From: Pseudonocardiales bacterium
GTDB taxonomy: Bacteria; Actinomycetota; Actinomycetes; Mycobacteriales; Pseudonocardiaceae
DNA: 26,202 nucleotides
Assembly (NCBI GenBank): GCA_025465385.1
Contig: JAODNG010000520.1
Span: forward strand, 1-26,202
Reading direction: 5' to 3'
Position 1 is the stretch's first letter. Every line of letters begins with the position of its first letter. A program made the translations under genes and the position numbers. Shown here piece after piece: positions 7,950 through 15,094 of this stretch. The notes under the pieces are model-generated. The model made no database searches. It saw nothing but the letters and a program-made list of their open reading frames with translations, and had not been told where the DNA came from.

Positions 7950-9233
7950 TCAGAGGAAGACGGTCGGAAGGGCCGGCTCGCCGGAGGACAGGCGCAGGCC
8001 GTCCCACGGCAGACTGGTCAGCGCCGCGGCGACGCGTTCGCGGCCATCCTGCAGGGTGGCCGGCGAGCCCACAGGCTGCCCTTCGCGCAACAGCGGCACC
8101 GGCAGCACCCTATCGTGTGCTTCCAGCTCTGGCTGCTTTCCCTGCAGGAACACCACCTCCTCGACCGCGGTGCCGCTGGTCTTGTACCGGCGCAGCGCGC
8201 TTTTCGCGCCGCCCCGGGAGACCTTGGCTGTGCTGCGCTTGGCCACCGGCTGCCCGTCCACCTCGACCAGCTTGTAGACCATCCCCGCCGTCGGTAAGCC
8301 CGAACCCGTCACGACTGACGTGCCCACCCCGTAGGAGTCCACCGGCTCGGCGCGCAATGCCGCGATCGAATACTCATCGAGATCGCCGGAGACGACGATC
8401 TGCACATCCGGCGCGCCCAGCCGGTCGAGTTGCTCACGAGCCTGCCGAGCGAGCTCACCGAGATCCCCGGAGTCGATCCGGATCGCTTGTAGCCCCGGAC
8501 CGGCGACCTCGATCGCGGTAGCGATGCCATCGCTGATGTCATAGGTGTCGACCAGCAAGGTGGTGTCCGTGCCCAGCGACCGCACCTGGGCGGTGAACGC
8601 GTCCGCCTCGCTGTCGTGTAGCAGGCTGAAGGCGTGCGCCGCGGTGCCGGTGGTCGGTATGCCGTAGCGCTGACCAGCGGCGAGGTTGGACGTCGCGCTG
8701 AATCCTCCCAGGTAGGCCGCGCGGGCGGCGGCCACCGCAGCCTCCTCGTGGGTGCGCCGGCTCCCCATCTCCACTAACGGGCGCTGCCCTGCGGCGCTGG
8801 CCATCCGGGCCGCCGCGGAGGCCACTGCGCTGTCGTGGTTGAGCACCGAAAGCACCAGTGTCTCCAGCATCACCGCCTCGGCGAAGCTGCCGGTCACCGT
8901 CAGCACGGGGGAGCCGGGGAAGTACAGCTCGCCTTCTGGGTAGCCGTCGATGTCGCCGCAGAACCGGTAGCCGGCCAGCCAGTCCAGGGTGCGGGCGTCG
9001 AGCATCCGGTGCAGGAACGCCAGTTGTTCGTCACCGAACTGGAACCGAGCCACCGCGTCGAGAAGCCGGGGGATACCTGCGACGATTCCGTATCGGCGGC
9101 CCCGCAGTCCCCGCGTGAAGACCTCGAACGTGCAGCGTCGAGACGCTGAACCGTCGGCCAACGCGCTGGCCAGCATCGTCAATTCGTACTGGTCGGTGAG
9201 CAGCGCGGTGCTGTTCGGCGTATACCGGAGCAT
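7950..9233 (-). CDS. pncB: Nicotinate phosphoribosyltransferase
   Basis: This enzyme converts nicotinate and PRPP, with ATP, to nicotinate mononucleotide in NAD salvage (Preiss-Handler pathway). It has 427 residues, the normal length. Recognisable family segments are LLTDQYELTM at the N-terminus, VEMGSRRTHEEAA, GTAAHAFSLLH (containing the His expected to be phosphorylated) and AIRIDSGDLGELA with the phosphate-binding Asp-Ser-Gly. Near the C-terminus AKRSTAKVSRGGAKSALR is the usual basic loop. The start is the ATG complementary to 9231-9233. It is divergent from clpS with only about 41 bp between the start codons, as in mycobacteria, so the two promoters must overlap or lie inside the genes. 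Confidence 0.96.
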   Translation of the reverse strand: MLRYTPNSTALLTDQYELTMLASALADGSASRRCTFEVFTRGLRGRRYGIVAGIPRLLDAVARFQFGDEQLAFLHRMLDARTLDWLAGYRFCGDIDGYPEGELYFPGSPVLTVTGSFAEAVMLETLVLSVLNHDSAVASAAARMASAAGQRPLVEMGSRRTHEEAAVAAARAAYLGGFSATSNLAAGQRYGIPTTGTAAHAFSLLHDSEADAFTAQVRSLGTDTTLLVDTYDISDGIATAIEVAGPGLQAIRIDSGDLGELARQAREQLDRLGAPDVQIVVSGDLDEYSIAALRAEPVDSYGVGTSVVTGSGLPTAGMVYKLVEVDGQPVAKRSTAKVSRGGAKSALRRYKTSGTAVEEVVFLQGKQPELEAHDRVLPVPLLREGQPVGSPATLQDGRERVAAALTSLPWDGLRLSSGEPALPTVFL

Positions 9234-9274
9234 CTCATGAGCTTATGGGCAACGTTGGTGGGAACATTGGTGTT

Positions 9275-9574
9275 ATGACCACACCCGTCGAACTGGAACA
9301 GACCCAGGTCGACCCAGCGGTGAACGAGGTCGAGTCGCAGGACCGGCCTTGGCTGTCGATCGTCTGGAACGACCCGGTGAACCTGATGTCCTACGTCACC
9401 TACGTGTTTCAGAAACTCTTCGGATACAGCCGCGACGAAGCCACCAAGTTGATGCTCGACGTCCACCACAAGGGCCGGGCGGTGGTGACCCAGGGTTCTC
9501 GGGACAAAGTGGAGATCGATGTCGCGAAGCTGCACGGCGCGGGGCTCTGGGCAACCATGCAGCGGGACGTGTGA
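9275..9574 (+). CDS. clpS: ClpS adaptor protein
   Basis: ClpS recognises N-degron substrates and delivers them to the Clp ATPase (ClpC1 in actinobacteria) for proteolysis in the cytosol. The protein has 99 residues. The core IVWNDPVNLMSYVTYVF holds the conserved Asn-Asp binding-pocket residues, followed by LMLDVHHKGRAVV with the substrate-binding region and the C-terminal LHGAGLWATMQ. The frame is also open to an ATG at 9245. I prefer 9275 because the extra ten residues (Gly/Asn/Val) are encoded by a short DNA repeat and are not ClpS-like. The stop overlaps the next gene by GTGA. Confidence 0.94.
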   Translation: MTTPVELEQTQVDPAVNEVESQDRPWLSIVWNDPVNLMSYVTYVFQKLFGYSRDEATKLMLDVHHKGRAVVTQGSRDKVEIDVAKLHGAGLWATMQRDV

Positions 9575-10107
9575 ACGGCTGGCGGCGTCGTGGCGGGTTG
9601 CTGGTGGCGCACCTGTCCGAGCGGGAAGCCGGACTCTTACGGGGAATGGTCGGTCAGGTCCGCGAGATGCTCGAGGCGCGGGTCGCCGCGCTCCCGCGCG
9701 ACGAGCTCGCCGAACTCACCGGTATCACCGCCGGCCCGACCACGCCGCCCGCCGACCGGGTGCTGGCCCGGCTGCTGCCCGATTTCCACCGTGAGGACGC
9801 CACCCTGTCCGGCGGCCTGCGCGCACTCCACGAACCCGAGCTGCTAGCCGTCAAGGACGGCGTGGCCGCTGTCGTACTGGAAACCTGCCCCGCGCGCGGT
9901 GGCCGCATTCGCCTGACCGACGAACAGGCGCAAGCGTGGTTGTCTGCCCTCAACGACGTCCGGTTGGCCCTGGGCACTGTGCTCGAGGTGACCGAGGACA
10001 TGCCCGACGAGCTTCCCGCCGATGACCCGCGCGCGCCGCACCTGGTGGTGTACCACTGGCTGACCTGGGTGCAAGAATCCCTCATCCAAGCGCTGGCTGG
10101 CACGTAG
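9571..10107 (+). CDS. DUF2017 family protein
   Basis: This is a 178-residue protein of the actinobacterial DUF2017 family, the neighbour of clpS in mycobacteria (Rv1332 type). Its function is unknown; some annotations call it an oxidative-stress regulator without firm support. Visible features are a basic start (MNGWRRRG), a helical AHLSEREAGLLRGMV segment, and a C-terminal half with TDEQAQAWLSALNDVRLALG and VVYHWLTWVQESLI, suggesting an all-helical fold. The GTG start overlaps the clpS stop by four bases, so translation is probably coupled. A longer open frame back to 9349 lies inside clpS in another phase and is not used. The constant pairing with clpS hints at a role in protein turnover, but that is inference. 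Confidence 0.88.
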   Translation: MNGWRRRGGLLVAHLSEREAGLLRGMVGQVREMLEARVAALPRDELAELTGITAGPTTPPADRVLARLLPDFHREDATLSGGLRALHEPELLAVKDGVAAVVLETCPARGGRIRLTDEQAQAWLSALNDVRLALGTVLEVTEDMPDELPADDPRAPHLVVYHWLTWVQESLIQALAGT

Positions 10108-10116
10108 GATGAGAGC

Positions 10117-10572
10117 GTGCTGATGATCCGGCGCGACCTCGTCGACGCGATGGTCCGACACGCTCGGCGGGATCACCCGGACGAGGCCTGCGGTGTGGTG
10201 GCCGGACCGGTCGGTTCGGATCGTCCGGAACGGCTCATCGCGATGGTCAACGCCGAGCGCTCGCCGACCTTCTACCGATTCGACGCGACCGAGCAGCTGC
10301 GGGTGTGGCGCGGGATGGATGCCGCCGACGAGGAACCAGTGGTGATCTATCACTCGCATACCGCCACCGAAGCCTACCCGTCGCGTACCGATATCTCCTA
10401 CGCCTCGCAGCCGGATGCTCATTATGTGCTGGTCTCCACCCGCGATCCCGACAGCCACGAGTTGCGCTCCTACCGCATCATCGACGGCGAGGTCACCGAG
10501 GAGCCGGTTGAGGTTGTCGAGTCGTACATGTTCTCCCATACCGGTGCCGACGACGTCCCCGACGCGCCCTGA
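10117..10572 (+). CDS. mec: Mec/JAMM metallopeptidase (CysO-cysteine hydrolase)
   Basis: This is a 151-residue Zn-dependent JAMM/MPN+ peptidase. The metal-binding motif is complete: Glu in DEACGVVAG, then HSHTATEAYPSRTD, which matches HxH-x7-S-x2-D. In Mycobacterium tuberculosis the orthologue releases cysteine from the CysO-cysteine adduct, and the adjacent cysO and cysM support the same role. The GTG at 10117 is preceded by AGGAT and gives MLMIRRDLVDAMV, matching the mycobacterial protein. The gene follows the DUF2017 stop by 9 nt. Because CysO here has residues beyond Gly-Gly, this enzyme may also process the CysO precursor, as QbsD does for QbsE in Pseudomonas; that is inference. Confidence 0.94.
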   Translation: MLMIRRDLVDAMVRHARRDHPDEACGVVAGPVGSDRPERLIAMVNAERSPTFYRFDATEQLRVWRGMDAADEEPVVIYHSHTATEAYPSRTDISYASQPDAHYVLVSTRDPDSHELRSYRIIDGEVTEEPVEVVESYMFSHTGADDVPDAP

Positions 10573-10657
10573 TCGGCACGACCTCCCAGGAATGCCCGGG
10601 GTTGGTTGTGCGTACTGGTACTTGGTGAGCAGACCGCACCCAGAGGAGAATCCGACC

Positions 10658-10942
10658 ATGGCCGTCACCGTGTCCGTTCCGACCATCCTGCGCACGCACA
10701 CCGGGGGGGAGAAGTCAGTCGACGCGTCCGGCTCCACGGTTGCTGAGGTGATCGAGGACCTGGATAGCCGCCACTCGGGGATCAAGGGCCGGCTGGTGAA
10801 AGACGGATCCCTGCACCGTTTCATCAACGTCTACGTCAACGACGAGGACGTCCGGTTCGCCGGGGGTCTGGAAGCCGCGGTGCACGATGGTGACAACGTG
10901 ACGATCCTGCCAGCTGTAGCTGGCGGTTGCGCCGGCTCGTGA
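10658..10942 (+). CDS. cysO: CysO-type ubiquitin-like sulfur carrier with C-terminal CAGS tail
   Basis: This beta-grasp sulfur carrier (ThiS/MoaD superfamily) donates sulfur, as a C-terminal thiocarboxylate, to CysM for cysteine synthesis. It has 94 residues and a strong Shine-Dalgarno (AGAGGAG, about 10 nt before ATG). Typical segments are VSVPTILRTHTGG, FINVYVNDEDVRF, DGDNVTILP and the terminal AVAGG. The mycobacterial CysO ends at Gly-Gly. Here the frame continues for four codons, TGC GCC GGC TCG, before TGA, giving GG-CAGS. Gly90 is therefore not the terminus of the primary product and would have to be exposed by proteolysis. The Cys directly after Gly-Gly imitates the natural CysO-cysteine adduct. 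The stop codon lies in the left arm of a palindrome (10935-10999). Confidence 0.95.
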   Translation: MAVTVSVPTILRTHTGGEKSVDASGSTVAEVIEDLDSRHSGIKGRLVKDGSLHRFINVYVNDEDVRFAGGLEAAVHDGDNVTILPAVAGGCAGS

Positions 10943-10999
10943 GAGGGAAACAGTGTTATAGAACCCATCGTCTTGCAACGACACTGTGCCAGCACGAGC
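10935..10999. repeat. Imperfect palindrome at the cysO end / cysM leader
   Basis: Outer arms GCTCGTG (10935-10941) and CACGAGC (10993-10999) and inner arms ACAGTGT (10950-10956) and ACACTGT (10981-10987) are each perfect 7-bp inverted pairs, with a 24-nt loop. The left half matches the palindrome at 17607-17632 at 20 of 26 ungapped positions. The outer stem shows a compensatory change: CTCGTG/CACGAG here against CTGGTG/CACCAG there. It may be a decayed copy of the same dispersed element, or an attenuator between cysO and cysM. Confidence 0.5.
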
Positions 11000-11017
11000 G
11001 CGACCGGAGGGAGCGTC

Positions 11018-11968
11018 ATGGCCCGCTATGACTCGCTGCTCGATGCGGTGGGAGACACGCCACTAGTGGGGCTGCCGCACCTCTCCCCGTCGTCCAATGT
11101 GCGACTGTGGGCGAAGCTCGAGGACCGCAACCCCACCGGCTCGGTGAAGGACCGCCCGGCGTTGGCGATGGTCGAGGACGCTGAGCGCTCCGGCCGGCTC
11201 ACCAAGGGCTGCACCATCCTTGAACCGACGTCGGGCAATACCGGCATCTCACTCGCGATGGCGGCGAAGCTCAAGGGCTACCGGCTGGTGTGCGTGATGC
11301 CAGAGAACACCTCGATCGAGCGGCGGCAGCTCCTCGAGGCTTACGGTGCCGAGATCATCTTCTCACCGGCGGCGGGCGGCTCCAACCAGGCGGTGGCGCG
11401 GGCTAAAGAGGTGGCCGCAGCGCACCCTGACTGGGTGATGCTCTACCAGTACGGCAACCCGGCGAACCCTGCGTCGCATTACCGCACCACCGGCCCGGAG
11501 ATCCTGCGCGACCTGCCCACGGTGACTCATTTCGTCGCGGGGCTCGGCACCACTGGCACGCTGGTGGGGGTCGGCCGCTACCTGCGGGAGCACAAGCCCG
11601 ACGTGCAGATCATCGCGGCGGAACCCCGATACGGGGAGCTGGTCTACGGCCTGCGCAACCTCGACGAGGGGTTCGTGCCCGAGCTCTACGATCCGGAGGT
11701 ACTCACCGGCCGGTTCTCCGTCGGCTCGCTCGACGCCTTGCGCCGCACCCGTGAGCTGCTGGAACTGGAGGGCATCTTCGCGGGTATCTCCACCGGCGGG
11801 ATCCTGCACGCCGCGCTCGCCGTCGCGGAGAAGGCTGCCGGCACCGGCGAGCCGGCCGACATCGTCATCGTAGTCTGCGACGCCGGATGGAAGTACCTCT
11901 CCACCGGCGCCTACTCCGGCGACCTGGAGGAAGCCGCCGCACGCCTAGACGGCCAACTCTGGGCGTAG
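11018..11968 (+). CDS. cysM: O-phosphoserine sulfhydrylase / cysteine synthase (CysO-dependent)
   Basis: This PLP enzyme condenses O-phosphoserine-derived aminoacrylate with CysO thiocarboxylate to give CysO-cysteine. It has 316 residues. The Schiff-base Lys lies in NPTGSVKDRPA, the aminoacrylate/substrate loop is EPTSGNTGISLAMA, and the PLP phosphate loop is GLGTTGTLVGVG. The segment AEPRYGELVYGLRN and the ending STGAYSGDLEEA...LDGQLWA closely follow the mycobacterial CysM, which supports CysM rather than CysK. The ATG at 11018 has an excellent ribosome binding site (GGAGGGAG). The frame is open upstream to 10973 but lacks any family match there. A palindrome in the 75-nt leader and a hairpin after the stop suggest its own regulation within the mec-cysO-cysM group. 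Confidence 0.96.
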   Translation: MARYDSLLDAVGDTPLVGLPHLSPSSNVRLWAKLEDRNPTGSVKDRPALAMVEDAERSGRLTKGCTILEPTSGNTGISLAMAAKLKGYRLVCVMPENTSIERRQLLEAYGAEIIFSPAAGGSNQAVARAKEVAAAHPDWVMLYQYGNPANPASHYRTTGPEILRDLPTVTHFVAGLGTTGTLVGVGRYLREHKPDVQIIAAEPRYGELVYGLRNLDEGFVPELYDPEVLTGRFSVGSLDALRRTRELLELEGIFAGISTGGILHAALAVAEKAAGTGEPADIVIVVCDAGWKYLSTGAYSGDLEEAAARLDGQLWA

Positions 11969-11976
11969 CCCCACGA

Positions 11977-11996
11977 CCCGCATTCAGCAATGCGGG
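11977..11996 (+). terminator. Terminator-like hairpin after cysM
   Basis: CCCGCATT (11977-11984) and AATGCGGG (11989-11996) form a perfect 8-bp stem closed by the 4-nt loop CAGC, starting 8 nt after the cysM stop. No T-tract follows, which is common for actinobacterial hairpin terminators. It probably separates the cysteine genes from murI, at least partly. Confidence 0.55.
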
Positions 11997-12023
11997 GGAC
12001 CGCCTCGGGTAGGGTCGGTGCGC

Positions 12024-12824
12024 GTGACCGGTCTGGACGCCCCCATCGGCGTGTTCGACTCCGGCGTCGGGGGGCTCACTGTTGCGCGCGCCATCGCCGA
12101 TCAGCTACCGCACGAGCGGATGCACTACGTCGGCGATACCGCGCACGGTCCCTACGGCCCGCTGCCCATCGCGCAGATCCGCTCGCACGCCCTGGCGGTG
12201 GCCGACGACCTGGTGGAAAGTGGCGTGAAGCTGCTCGTCATTGCCTGTAATACGGCGTCGGCGGCGTGCTTGGCCGATGCGCGGGAGCGCTACAGCATTC
12301 CGGTGGTGGAGGTGGTGCGCCCGGCGGTGCGACGAGCCGTCGGCGCCACCCGCTCCGGTCGGGTGGGGGTGATCGGGACGCAGGCCACGATCCGGTCCCG
12401 GGCCTACGACGACGCCTTCGCCGCCGCTCCGCAGGTGGAGGTCACCGGGGTGGCCTGCCCGCGATTCGTGGACTTCGTTGAGCGCGGGATGACCTCGGGA
12501 CGCCAGATGCTCGGGTTGGCGCAGTCGTATCTCGAGCCACTGCAGCGAGCCGATGTGGACACCCTCGTGCTGGCCTGCACGCATTACCCCATGCTCACCG
12601 GCGTCTTGCAGATCGTCATGGGCGACGGGGTGACCTTGGTGTCCAGCGCGGAGGAGACCGCCAAAGATGTGCTGCGGGTCCTCAGCGAGGCTGACTTGCT
12701 GCGCGCCGAGATGCAGGAACCTGAGCACCTGTTCGCCGCTACCGGGGATCCAGTGTCTTTCGCCCGGCTGGCCCGCCGCTTCCTGGGTCCGTCGGTGATG
12801 GCGACAGCGCCCGCCGCGGGTTGA
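12024..12824 (+). CDS. murI: Glutamate racemase
   Basis: This enzyme interconverts L- and D-glutamate to supply D-glutamate for peptidoglycan precursors. It has about 266 residues. The two catalytic cysteines are clear: Cys75 in ACNTAS and Cys185 in ACTHYP (numbered from the GTG at 12024). GVFDSGVGGLTV and VGDTAHGPYG are the N-terminal family signatures. A GTG at 12018 is also possible and adds two residues; AGGG at 12011-12014 is better spaced for 12024. In mycobacteria a rhomboid protease gene lies between cysM and murI; it is absent here and only a 55-nt spacer with a hairpin remains. Confidence 0.96.
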   Translation: MTGLDAPIGVFDSGVGGLTVARAIADQLPHERMHYVGDTAHGPYGPLPIAQIRSHALAVADDLVESGVKLLVIACNTASAACLADARERYSIPVVEVVRPAVRRAVGATRSGRVGVIGTQATIRSRAYDDAFAAAPQVEVTGVACPRFVDFVERGMTSGRQMLGLAQSYLEPLQRADVDTLVLACTHYPMLTGVLQIVMGDGVTLVSSAEETAKDVLRVLSEADLLRAEMQEPEHLFAATGDPVSFARLARRFLGPSVMATAPAAG

Positions 12825-12846
12825 TAAGGACTGAGATGCTAGGGCG

Positions 12847-13608
12847 ATGCTGCTGACTGTACTGGGCTGCTCCGGCAGCGTGCCGGGTCGAGAGTCACCC
12901 GCGTCTGGGTATCTGGTTCAAGCCGGGGATACCAGCGTGGTGCTCGATCTGGGCAACGGAACGTTCGGAGCGCTGCAGCGCTACCTCGACCCGTTCGCCC
13001 TCGACGGGGTCATCCTGTCGCACCTGCACCCGGATCACTGCGCGGACTTCTCGGCGCTGACCGTGTACCGCCGCTACCATCCGCACCCACCGCCGGGCGG
13101 GATGCTGCCGGTGTATGGGCCACCGGACGCCGCTGAGCGTCTGATCGCTGCCTATGCGCCCAACGCCGAGGAGCGCAACCGGACCAACCTGTCCGACCTC
13201 TACACCTTCCGGCCCTATGGCGGCGTGACGGCCAGGATCGGTGCGCTCGGCATACTCGCAGCACCCGTCGAACACTCCTGTGAGGCCTACGCCGTGCGAA
13301 TCAGCCACGCGGGGCGCGCGCTGGTCTACTCCGGAGACACCGGCCCGTGCCCACAGCTCGTGAAGCTGGCCACCGGCGCGGACCTCCTGCTCGCGGAGGC
13401 GTCCTGGCCGGACCGGCCGGACAACCCTGCCGGGATACACCTGTCCGGCAAGGATGCCGGGGAAGCCGCCGCGGCGGCGGGAGTCGGCCGGCTGCTGATT
13501 ACCCACGTGCCACCGTGGACCGATGCCGCGCAAGTGCTCACCGAGGCCAAGGCAGCCTTCGACGGGCCGACCGAGTTGGCCCGTGCCGGCACGCACTACG
13601 ACATTTGA
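12847..13608 (+). CDS. Metallo-beta-lactamase-fold hydrolase (Rv1339-like, putative cyclic nucleotide phosphodiesterase)
   Basis: This is a 253-residue MBL-fold protein. The dinuclear metal motif is SHLHPDHCAD (HxHxDH), with later ligands in APVEHSCE, YSGDTGPC and, near the end, ITHVPPW. The overall pattern resembles ribonuclease Z-like and class II phosphodiesterase members. The mycobacterial orthologue between murI and rph (Rv1339) has been reported to degrade cAMP, so that activity is a reasonable hypothesis by gene order and family, not proven here. The ATG at 12847 follows AGGGCG closely. The stop codon lies inside the first copy of a short direct repeat that fills the spacer before rph. 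Confidence 0.9.
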   Translation: MLLTVLGCSGSVPGRESPASGYLVQAGDTSVVLDLGNGTFGALQRYLDPFALDGVILSHLHPDHCADFSALTVYRRYHPHPPPGGMLPVYGPPDAAERLIAAYAPNAEERNRTNLSDLYTFRPYGGVTARIGALGILAAPVEHSCEAYAVRISHAGRALVYSGDTGPCPQLVKLATGADLLLAEASWPDRPDNPAGIHLSGKDAGEAAAAAGVGRLLITHVPPWTDAAQVLTEAKAAFDGPTELARAGTHYDI

Positions 13609-13658
13609 CGGCTCAGCTGTACAGATCGTATTTGACGGCTCAGCCGTCGTCAGATCTG
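13603..13658. repeat. 27-bp imperfect tandem direct repeat with internal hairpin between the MBL gene and rph
   Basis: ATTTGACGGCTCAGC occurs at 13603-13617 and again at 13630-13644. Each copy is followed after a few variable bases by CAGATC. The first copy contains the MBL gene stop codon. The second contains a 6-bp hairpin GACGGC-TCA-GCCGTC (13634-13648) and is followed by the palindrome CAGATCTG (13651-13658). It looks like a local duplication of the gene end that also created a terminator-like stem. Confidence 0.75.
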
Positions 13659-13688
13659 ACGGTGCAACGGCGTGGGTAGGCTGGCGCG

Positions 13689-14438
13689 GTGACACGAGCG
13701 GACGGTAGAACCGACGAGGCGCTGCGGGAGGTTCGCATCACTCGTGGCTACCAACAGTGGCCTGCGGGGTCGGTGCTGATGGAGTGCGGAGCCACCCGAG
13801 TGCTCTGCGCGGCCAGCGTGGTCGAGGGCGTACCGCGCTGGCGCAAGGGCTCCGGGCAGGGCTGGCTCACCGCGGAGTACGCGATGCTGCCGTCTTCGAC
13901 GCACACTCGCAGTGATCGCGAGTCGGTCAAGGGTCGTCTCGGGGGCCGGACGCATGAGATCAGCCGGATGATCGGCCGCGCCTTGCGCGCCTGTATTGAC
14001 CTCGCGGCGCTCGGGGAGAACACCATCTCCCTGGACTGCGACGTCATCCAGGCCGACGGCGGTACTCGCACCGCGGCGATCACCGGTAGCTACGTGGCGC
14101 TGGCCGACGCGGTGACCTGGTTGCGGGCGGCCGGCCGGCTGCGCCGCCCGCAACCGCTGACCTGCTCGATCGCCGCGGTGAGTGTCGGTGTGGTCGACGG
14201 CGGGGTCCGGTTGGACCTGCCCTATGAGGAGGACTGCCGCGCCGAGGTCGACATGAACGTCGTTGCCACCGATACCGGCACGTTGGTGGAGTTGCAGGGC
14301 ACCGGGGAGAGCGCCACCTTCGCTCGGTCCACCCTGGACCAGATGTTGGATGTGGCGCTTAAGGGTTGCCAAGAGCTGACCGTGCTCCAAGCGACCGCGC
14401 TGGCCCAACCCTACCCGGGTGAGTTGCCCCGGTCGTGA
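13689..14438 (+). CDS. rph: Ribonuclease PH
   Basis: This phosphorolytic 3'-5' exoribonuclease trims tRNA 3' ends and forms a hexameric ring. It has 249 residues, near the usual length. Family hallmarks are the N-terminal ADGRTDEALREV, the phosphate-binding region HTRSDRESVKGRLGGRTHEI with its conserved arginines, and DCDVIQADGGTRTAAITG with the catalytic aspartate. RLDLPYEED and ATFARSTLDQML follow in the C-terminal half. The GTG start gives the expected N-terminus. The stop overlaps rdgB by GTGA, an rph-rdgB pair that is conserved in many bacteria. Confidence 0.97.
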   Translation: MTRADGRTDEALREVRITRGYQQWPAGSVLMECGATRVLCAASVVEGVPRWRKGSGQGWLTAEYAMLPSSTHTRSDRESVKGRLGGRTHEISRMIGRALRACIDLAALGENTISLDCDVIQADGGTRTAAITGSYVALADAVTWLRAAGRLRRPQPLTCSIAAVSVGVVDGGVRLDLPYEEDCRAEVDMNVVATDTGTLVELQGTGESATFARSTLDQMLDVALKGCQELTVLQATALAQPYPGELPRS

Positions 14439-15079
14439 GCCCAGTCCGAGTGCTGCTTGCCACCCGTAACGCGCAGAAGTTGGTCGAGTTGCGGCGAATT
14501 CTGGCCTCTTCGGATATCAGCGGCGTGCAGGTATTGGGGCTCGATGACGTGCCGCCGTTCCCGGAGATCCCAGAGACGGCTGCGACCTTCGAAGGCAACG
14601 CGCTGGCAAAGGCCCGCGATGCCGCGGCAGCGACTGGGCTGGCCACGGTCGCTGACGACTCCGGCCTGGAGGTCGACGCGCTCAATGGAATGCCCGGGGT
14701 GCTCTCGGCCAGGTGGGCCGGCCGCCACGGCGATGACGCCGCAAACCTGCAACTGGTGCTCGATCAGCTGGCGGACGTGCCGGAGGATCGTCGTGGTGCA
14801 GCGTTCGTCTGCGCCGCGGCGCTGGCCGTACTGCCCGGGGTCGATACGCCAGGGGTCGAGACTGTAGTCCGCGGACACTGGCGCGGCACCCTGACCCGGG
14901 CAGCTCGCGGCCGCAACGGCTTCGGCTACGACCCGATCTTCGTGCCGGATGGTGATCGGCGTACCTCCGCCGAACTGGAGCCGGCCGAGAAGGATGCCTT
15001 ATCACACCGTGGCCAGGCGCTGCTTGCCCTGCTGCCTGCGCTGCGGGAACTGCTTTCGCCGGCCTCCTCGCGGTCGTGA
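14435..15079 (+). CDS. rdgB: dITP/XTP pyrophosphatase (RdgB/HAM1 family)
   Basis: This house-cleaning nucleotidase hydrolyses dITP, ITP and XTP to monophosphates, keeping deaminated purines out of DNA and RNA. It has 214 residues. Motifs are LLATRNAQKLVEL (substrate-binding start), ATFEGNALAKARDA, VADDSGLEVDALNGMPG with the metal-binding acidic residues, and GRNGFGYDPIFVP. The GTG start overlaps the rph stop by four bases. The stop is only two bases from the stop of the convergent L,D-transpeptidase-like gene, and both lie within one inverted repeat. Confidence 0.96.
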   Translation: MSPVRVLLATRNAQKLVELRRILASSDISGVQVLGLDDVPPFPEIPETAATFEGNALAKARDAAAATGLATVADDSGLEVDALNGMPGVLSARWAGRHGDDAANLQLVLDQLADVPEDRRGAAFVCAAALAVLPGVDTPGVETVVRGHWRGTLTRAARGRNGFGYDPIFVPDGDRRTSAELEPAEKDALSHRGQALLALLPALRELLSPASSRS

Positions 15080-15094
15080 CCTCAGCTCACGACC
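15072..15094. terminator. Candidate bidirectional terminator at the rdgB / L,D-transpeptidase convergence
   Basis: GGTCGTGA (15072-15079) and TCACGACC (15087-15094) are perfect 8-bp inverted arms with a 7-nt loop. The left arm contains the rdgB stop codon, and the loop contains the stop codon of the convergent gene. A symmetric stem serving both directions is plausible; there is no T-tract on either side. Confidence 0.45.
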
